From Kiloniellales bacterium (GTDB lineage Bacteria > Pseudomonadota > Alphaproteobacteria > Kiloniellales > JAKSBE01): a stretch of DNA of 9,557 bases. The stretch is from NCBI GenBank assembly GCA_030067055.1, contig JASJAL010000157.1, forward strand, positions 1-9,557, in the 5' to 3' direction. Below, in pieces: positions 5,499 to 9,557 of this stretch (position 1 is the stretch's first letter; the number at the start of each line of letters is the position of its first letter). Position numbers and translations under genes: made by a program. The notes under the pieces are model-generated. The model was not told the origin of the DNA and made no database searches. It worked only from the letters and a program-made list of their open reading frames with translations.

Positions 5499-6362
5499 AT
5501 GCTTCTGATCGTCGGAATGCTGTTGGTCATCGGCTGCACCTTCGGTGGCTACGTCGCCCTGGGCGGCAAGCTGGGGGTGCTGTGGCAGCCCTTCGAGGTC
5601 GTCATCATTTGCGGCGCAGCGCTCGGTGCCTTCGTAATCAGCAACCCGGGGCCCGTGCTCAAGAAGTCGGCCAAGGCGATCGGCCACGTCATGAAGGGCT
5701 CCAAGTTCAACAAGGCCAGCTATCTGGAGCTGCTCACCCTGCAGTACCAGATCTTCAAGCTGGCCCGCACCAAGGGCTTCCTCGCCCTCGAGCAGCACAT
5801 CGAGAGCCCCGAAGAGAGCGAGCTGTTCCAGCAGTTCCCCAAGTTCATCGGCGACCACCACGCGGTCGAGTTCCTCTGCGACTACCTGCGTCTGATCGGC
5901 CTCGGTGCCGAGAGCCCGCACGAGATGGAAACCCTGATGGACGAGGAGATCGAGACCCACCACCACGAGCAGCACGCCGTGGCCGGCGCCATCCAGACCA
6001 TGGCCGACGGCATGCCGGCGCTGGGCATCGTCGCGGCGGTCCTGGGCGTCATCAAGACCATGGGATCGATTACGGAGCCGCCCGAAGTCCTCGGCGCCCT
6101 GATCGGCGGCGCCCTGGTCGGGACATTCCTCGGGGTCTGGCTCTCCTACGGTTTCCTGGCCCCGATCGCCACCAAGGCGCAGGCGGTCTACGACGCCGAG
6201 GGCAAGTACTTTCAGTGCATGAAGGCAGGTTTGCTGGCCTATATGCACGGCAGCTCGCCGCCGGTCGCGGTCGAGTTCGCCCGCAAGGCGCTGCTGTCCC
6301 ACGACCGGCCCAGCTTCTCCGAAGTCGAACAGGCTTTGGACGGCTTGCCAACGGTCGGCTAG
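5499..6362 (+). CDS. motA: Flagellar motor stator protein MotA
   Basis: MotA is the inner-membrane stator subunit. It forms an ion channel with MotB and pushes on the rotor protein FliG. The 287 residues match the family's usual length. Four hydrophobic segments are seen: about 1-20, 30-50, 172-190 and 196-222. The cytoplasmic loop carries R90 and E98, the residues that in E. coli MotA contact FliG, at identical numbers; the channel prolines P173 (GMPALGIV) and P222 (FLAPIA) are also at the E. coli positions. EIETHHHEQH (150-159) is a His/Glu-rich loop segment. The start MLLIVGM is the usual MotA N-terminus and matches ATG 5499, though the SD is weak. It is followed after 24 bp by motB, clearly one operon. 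The downstream and upstream neighbours are not flagellar, so the stator pair stands apart from any flagellar cluster visible here. Confidence 0.96.
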   Translation: MLLIVGMLLVIGCTFGGYVALGGKLGVLWQPFEVVIICGAALGAFVISNPGPVLKKSAKAIGHVMKGSKFNKASYLELLTLQYQIFKLARTKGFLALEQHIESPEESELFQQFPKFIGDHHAVEFLCDYLRLIGLGAESPHEMETLMDEEIETHHHEQHAVAGAIQTMADGMPALGIVAAVLGVIKTMGSITEPPEVLGALIGGALVGTFLGVWLSYGFLAPIATKAQAVYDAEGKYFQCMKAGLLAYMHGSSPPVAVEFARKALLSHDRPSFSEVEQALDGLPTVG

Positions 6363-6386
6363 ACCGCCACGGCCCGGGCAGAGGCG

Positions 6387-7328
6387 ATGGCGAAGGACGA
6401 AAACAAACCGGTCATCATCAAGAAGGTGAAGAAGGTCAGCGGCCATGGCCACCATGGCGGCGCCTGGAAGGTCGCCTATGCCGACTTCGTGACCGCGATG
6501 ATGGCCTTCTTCCTGCTGCTCTGGCTGCTTAACGCCACCACCGAGGAGCAAAAGCGGGGCATCGCCGACTACTTCTCGCCGCATTCCGTGGCGCCGAGCT
6601 CGAGCGGCGCCGGTGGCGTCATGGGCGGCCAATCGATGGACCTGGAAGGCACGCTGAACAGCGACCGGTCGCCGGTTGGCATTACGATCTCGATCCCCTC
6701 GTCGACCGAGGAGGCGGATCCCACGGAACAGGCGGACGAGAGCGAGGCGGCCGCGAAGAGCCCCGGCGAGATCTCCGACGAAGCCCTGGAACGCGAACTG
6801 GCCGAACGCGAGGCCGAGCAGTTCGAGGCGGCCGAGGAGGCACTGCGTCAGGCGATTCAGGGCGTGCCCGAGCTTCAGGACCTGGCCGAGAACCTGGTCG
6901 TCGACCAGACGCCGGAGGGCCTGCGGATTCAGATCGTCGACCGAGAGAAGACCTCGATGTTCCCCAGCGGCAGCGCGCAGATGTACGGCAAGACCCAGCA
7001 GCTCATGGGGCTGGTCGCCGATGCCGTCGCAAGCCTGCCCAACCGGGTGGCGATCAAGGGCCACACCGACGCCACGCCCTTCTCCAGCGGCTCCGGCTAT
7101 TCGAACTGGGAACTCTCGACCGACCGCGCCAACGCCAGCCGCCGGGCCTTGCTCGAGGCCGGGCTCGATCCAAGCCGGATCGAATCGGTGGCCGGCCGGG
7201 CCGACCAGGAGCCGCTGATCGCGGACGACCCCTACTCCCCCCAGAACCGACGCATCTCGGTCATCCTCCTGCGCGAGAACAAGACCCAGATCGGCGGGTC
7301 CGCCGAGGGCAGCGACTCCGACGGCTGA
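6387..7328 (+). CDS. motB: Flagellar motor stator protein MotB
   Basis: MotB is a 313-residue partner of MotA that anchors the stator to peptidoglycan. A basic cytoplasmic tail (IIKKVKKV, 10-17) with a His/Gly stretch (19-25) precedes a single membrane helix (about 30-48). D33 in YADF is the ion-binding aspartate, equivalent to D32 of E. coli. Residues about 105-170 are a very acidic, Ala/Glu-rich segment likely to be helical or disordered. The OmpA-like peptidoglycan-binding domain follows (about 175-300), with GHTDATP (225-231), ELSTDRA (242-248) containing the expected diaminopimelate-binding D246 and R247, and a final NRRISVIL strand. The acidic linker is longer than in E. coli MotB. The ATG is fixed by the family N-terminus; its GAGG is only 2 bases away, so translational coupling to motA is plausible. 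Confidence 0.95.
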   Translation: MAKDENKPVIIKKVKKVSGHGHHGGAWKVAYADFVTAMMAFFLLLWLLNATTEEQKRGIADYFSPHSVAPSSSGAGGVMGGQSMDLEGTLNSDRSPVGITISIPSSTEEADPTEQADESEAAAKSPGEISDEALERELAEREAEQFEAAEEALRQAIQGVPELQDLAENLVVDQTPEGLRIQIVDREKTSMFPSGSAQMYGKTQQLMGLVADAVASLPNRVAIKGHTDATPFSSGSGYSNWELSTDRANASRRALLEAGLDPSRIESVAGRADQEPLIADDPYSPQNRRISVILLRENKTQIGGSAEGSDSDG

Positions 7329-7559
7329 CGACGCGCCGACCCGCGCGTTGCGGCGGCAGCGGCGTCTTGGCTCTGGCCTCCGCCCCCCCGAACCTGTCAT
7401 AATCTCCCCAAGCCAAGACCAGTGATCCAACCGGCGGCGGCGACGAGGTTTTGGGGAGGGCGTTACAGCTATGACTGTAGAAACTACGAGAGCACTACAC
7501 TCTCTGGCGAGATCGCGTCGTCGGCTGCACCTGGTGCAGCGGCAGGCTGCGGATCTGTC
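7329..7559 (+). other. Intergenic region between motB and bpt
   Basis: This 231-bp region holds no gene I can support. Its middle, near 7470-7505, is less GC-rich than its surroundings. It includes a -10-like CATAAT (7398-7403) without a matching -35. A 9-bp inverted repeat (7364-7372 with 7411-7419) flanks that hexamer, but by number alone it could be chance. The bpt frame stays open upstream to a GTG at 7422, but that extension has no similarity to the Bpt N-terminus. Confidence 0.35.
7524..7540 (+). promoter_or_regulatory. Perfect inverted repeat just before bpt (operator or mRNA hairpin)
   Basis: GCTGCACC-T-GGTGCAGC is an 8-bp perfect dyad around one base, ending 19 bp before the bpt start codon. 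It could be an operator half-site pair or a hairpin that partly hides the weak ribosome-binding site. One such dyad is expected by chance in a window of this size and composition; its position is what makes it worth noting. Confidence 0.35.
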
Positions 7560-8354
7560 ATGAAGACCGAGACCCCGGGAAAAGAGGCTCAAAGGCCGAC
7601 AGGCGGCGGGCTGCGCCGCCACGAGGTGCTGCTGCCGCCAGCACACACCTTCTACGTGATGGCCGAATCGCCCTGCCCCTATCTGCCCGGGCAACTTGAA
7701 CGCAAGCTCTTCACCGAACTACGGCCCGAGGACGCGGGCGCCTTTTACGCCAGCCTGTCGCGCGGCGGGTTCCGCCGGAGCCATAACTTCGCTTACCGGC
7801 CGGCCTGCACCGGCTGCACCGCCTGCGTACCGGTACGAATCGACGCCGAGGCCTTCGTGGCGTCGCGCTCTCTACGCCGAATCGCGCGGACCAATCGCGA
7901 CCTCGTCGCCCGGGAACGCCAGGCCCGGGCGACAACCGAGCAGTTTCGCATCTTTGCTCGCTACATCACGACCCGCCATGGCGACGGCGAAATGTCCAGC
8001 ATGTCCTTCGGGGACTATCGCAGCATGGTCGAGGAAAGCGTTCTGGACACCAGGTTGATCGAGTTCCGCGACTCCGACGGGGACCTAGTCGCCGGACTGC
8101 TGACCGACTGGTCGGGCGACGGCGCCTCGGCGGTCTACAGCTTCTTCGATCCCGGGCTGTCGGGGCGCAGCCTCGGCAACTACATGGTGCTGTGGCTGGT
8201 CGAGGAATGTCGGCGCCGCGGCCTGCCCTATGTCTATCTCGGCTATTGGATCGAGGGTTCACGCAAGATGTCCTACAAGGCGCGCTTCCAGCCGCTCGAA
8301 ACCTTGGGGGCCTCAGGCTGGCAGAAACTGAGACCGCTCGACGAGCCGGACTGA
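7560..8354 (+). CDS. bpt: Aspartate/glutamate leucyltransferase Bpt (arginyltransferase-like)
   Basis: Bpt transfers leucine from Leu-tRNA to proteins with N-terminal Asp or Glu, marking them for ClpS/ClpAP in the bacterial N-end rule. The 264 residues include the N-terminal ATE-family block (about 30-95): C39 in CPYLPG and the C83-C86-C89 cluster (CTGCTAC) followed by VPVRI, conserved cysteines in this family. FRRSHNFAYRP (71-81) and RRIARTN (106-112) are also typical. The C-terminal GNAT-like catalytic half spans about 150-260, with SFFDP (194-198), LGNYMVLW and the strongly conserved YLGYWI (226-231) before KMSYKARFQPLE. ATG 7560 is chosen because the product then begins about 20 residues before the conserved HEVLLPP region, close to the usual length. 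The SD is weak (GGA, 6 bases). A single gene downstream of motB, separated by 231 bp, probably with its own promoter. Confidence 0.94.
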   Translation: MKTETPGKEAQRPTGGGLRRHEVLLPPAHTFYVMAESPCPYLPGQLERKLFTELRPEDAGAFYASLSRGGFRRSHNFAYRPACTGCTACVPVRIDAEAFVASRSLRRIARTNRDLVARERQARATTEQFRIFARYITTRHGDGEMSSMSFGDYRSMVEESVLDTRLIEFRDSDGDLVAGLLTDWSGDGASAVYSFFDPGLSGRSLGNYMVLWLVEECRRRGLPYVYLGYWIEGSRKMSYKARFQPLETLGASGWQKLRPLDEPD

Positions 8355-8479
8355 TCTGTCACCGCCAAAACCGGGATAATTCTCAAGTCACGGCATTGCC
8401 GAAGCGTCGCGGGATTGCGTCGGTGCGGCACGACTGCCGTGGCCAAGAACATTGCTTTTCCAAGAGCCAATGCCATCGG

Positions 8480-8507
8480 TTGTCTTTCCGGAGATCCTAG
8501 GCTTAAT
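8480..8507 (+). promoter_or_regulatory. Possible sigma70-type promoter for the TRAP gene
   Basis: TTGTCT (8480-8485) and CTTAAT (8502-8507) are separated by 16 bp, each matching four of six consensus positions, in the most AT-rich patch of this gap. It would give a leader of roughly 140 nt before the start at 8656. Tentative. Confidence 0.25.
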
Positions 8508-8642
8508 TAGCGCCTCCACTTTTCGGCGCCCGGCGCGTCGAAGCGCAGGCTCGGTCTAGTTGAGGGCCGACGTCGAAGTTGCGGGGGACTTAACGCGGCG
8601 AAGCGGACGGCTACTGAGAAGAGTCCGTCAGGCTGCAAACCA

Positions 8643-8649
8643 GGGAGGA
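8643..8649 (+). promoter_or_regulatory. Strong ribosome binding site of the TRAP gene
   Basis: GGGAGGA ends 6 bases before ATG 8656 and is the best Shine-Dalgarno in the window. It fixes the start and suggests high expression, usual for a transporter binding protein. Confidence 0.7.
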
Positions 8650-8655
8650 CACCTA

Positions 8656-9557
8656 ATGGATCGTCGTTCTTTCATCAAAAACGCGAGTGTGGCTGCAGGC
8701 GGAGCCGCTGCGGCGACGACCTTGGCGGCGCCGGCCGTTGCCCAAGCGCGCAAGGAAATGGTCATCGTTTCGAGCTGGCCCCGTGACTTCCCGGGGCTCG
8801 GCCTGAGCGCTCAGCGGATGGCCCAACGAATCACCGACATGACTGAAGGCCGGATCACCACGCAGTACTTCGCTTCTGGCGAGCGCGTCGGCGGATTCGA
8901 CGTCTTCGACGAGGTCGCCTCGGGCAACGCCCAGGCCTACAACTCCGCGGACTACTACTGGAAGGGCAAGCACCCGGGCTGGGCCTTCTTCACCTCGGTG
9001 CCCTTCGGTCTGACCTACACCGAGCAGAGTGCCTGGATCAATCACCTGGGCGGCCAGGAGCTCTGGGACGAGCTGGCCGGCGAGTTCGGCTTGAAGGCGC
9101 TGCCCTGCGGCAACACCGGCGTCCAGATGGGCGGTTGGTTCAACAAGGAAATCGAGACGGTCGACGACCTCAAGGGCCTGAAGATGCGTATCCCGGGCCT
9201 GGGCGGCGACGTCATGGCCAAGGTCGGCGCCTCGCCGGTCTCCCTGCCCGGCAGCCAGATCTACGAGAACCTGGTGTCCGGTGCCATCGACGCGACCGAG
9301 TGGGTCGGCCCCTACAACGACTTCTTCCTCAAGTTCTACGAGGCGGCCAAGTACTACTACTACCCCGGCATGCACGAGCCCGGCGGCTTCATCTCCTTTG
9401 GCATCAATAAGTCCTGGTGGGGCGGCTTGACCAAGTCCGAGCAGCTGTCCATCGAGGCGGCCTGCCAGATGGAGTGCGAGATCGCGATGTCGGAGAACAA
9501 CGCCAACAACGCGACCTACCTCAACCGGCTGATCAACGAGCACGGCGTCGAGTTGCG
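8656..9557 (+). CDS. TRAP transporter solute-binding protein, TakP-like, Tat-exported; 3' end cut by window
   Basis: Periplasmic receptor that captures a carboxylate and delivers it to a TRAP membrane transporter driven by a sodium gradient. About 300 residues are visible and the frame is still open at the window end. The N-terminus has a twin-arginine signal (RRSFIK, 3-8), an Ala/Gly-rich segment and a cleavage site near AVA-QA (27-31). The mature part follows the DctP fold, with the GNTGVQMGGWFN (152-163), LKGLKMRIPGLGG (172-184) and DATEWVGPYND (212-222) blocks. R178 should be the conserved carboxylate-binding arginine. From memory of Rhodobacter TakP, its sodium/2-oxoacid site uses a Gln, a Glu and a Trp; Q157, E215 and W216 here fit, so a 2-oxoacid such as pyruvate is a reasonable ligand guess. 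The membrane subunits (DctQ/DctM type) would be expected downstream, outside the window. Confidence 0.9.
   Translation, partial: MDRRSFIKNASVAAGGAAAATTLAAPAVAQARKEMVIVSSWPRDFPGLGLSAQRMAQRITDMTEGRITTQYFASGERVGGFDVFDEVASGNAQAYNSADYYWKGKHPGWAFFTSVPFGLTYTEQSAWINHLGGQELWDELAGEFGLKALPCGNTGVQMGGWFNKEIETVDDLKGLKMRIPGLGGDVMAKVGASPVSLPGSQIYENLVSGAIDATEWVGPYNDFFLKFYEAAKYYYYPGMHEPGGFISFGINKSWWGGLTKSEQLSIEAACQMECEIAMSENNANNATYLNRLINEHGVEL

Larger units (their letters stand above)
8355..8655 (+). other. Intergenic region between bpt and the TRAP gene
   Basis: This 301-bp stretch has no supported gene. A minus-strand frame (start near 8476) begins with a hydrophobic segment but runs into the 3' end of bpt and resembles nothing I know. 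No clear terminator with a T-run follows bpt. The right half must carry the leader of the TRAP gene; a possible promoter is given separately. Confidence 0.4.

Noticed and set aside
7364..7419. 9-bp inverted repeat (GTCTTGGCT with AGCCAAGAC) around a CATAAT hexamer
   Set aside because: With a 38-bp gap, about two such pairs are expected by chance in a window of this length, and no matching -35 is present.
7422..7559. Upstream in-frame extension of bpt from a GTG at 7422
   Set aside because: Adds 46 residues unlike any Bpt N-terminus and has no SD; ATG 7560 gives a normal family length.
5469..7694. 741-codon open frame on the minus strand across motA-motB
   Set aside because: A shadow of two well-conserved flagellar genes; its composition is typical of antisense frames in high-GC DNA and it matches no family.
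8273..8476. 67-codon minus-strand frame beginning with a hydrophobic segment
   Set aside because: It overlaps the conserved 3' end of bpt, has no SD that I can see and no recognisable similarity.
8653..9543. 296-codon open frame on the minus strand across the TRAP gene
   Set aside because: Antisense to a gene with a strong SD, Tat signal and conserved DctP blocks; no independent support.

Overview
The window is high-GC bacterial chromosome, almost certainly alphaproteobacterial. The family mix points to the Rhodospirillales/Kiloniellales side of the class: a MotA/MotB pair with a GHGHHGGAWK-type MotB start, a Tat-exported TakP-like TRAP binding protein, a Bpt leucyltransferase, a cspA-infA pair and a secreted Sel1/SPOR protein. 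That placement is inference from family resemblance; no rRNA or other taxonomic marker is present.

Layout, left to right. (1) Positions 1-1215 hold the 3' part of a cystathionine beta-synthase with a C-terminal CBS pair (+). (2) Convergent with it, on the minus strand, cspA (1756-1553) reads into a variant infA (1459-1244) that starts with TTG; a strong hairpin lies between the two. (3) 1823-2375 is a low-coding gap that holds a candidate 38-residue ORF on the minus strand. (4) 2376-3197 (+) is a secreted Sel1-like/SPOR protein. Its 3' end overlaps by 25 bp the 3' end of a four-helix membrane protein of unknown family (3841-3173, -). (5) 4105-5280 (+) is a cystathionine gamma-lyase/synthase. 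(6) 5499-7328 (+) is motA-motB, the flagellar stator, with an AT-rich upstream region containing a near-consensus CtrA box. (7) 7560-8354 (+) is bpt, an N-end-rule aminoacyl transferase. (8) 8656 to the right edge (+) is a Tat-exported TRAP-transporter binding protein resembling TakP, cut by the window end.

Functional links. The beta-synthase at the left edge and the gamma-lyase at 4105 would together form a transsulfuration route between homocysteine and cysteine, although unrelated genes on both strands separate them. cspA and infA form a likely cold-shock/translation unit of two OB-fold RNA-binding proteins. motA and motB act as one complex. The remaining genes look like independent housekeeping or transport functions. 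I see no mobile element, CRISPR array, tRNA or rRNA. No convincing new multi-gene system is visible. The points most worth a second look are the variant infA downstream of cspA, the 38-residue ORF, and the regulatory elements upstream of cspA and motA.
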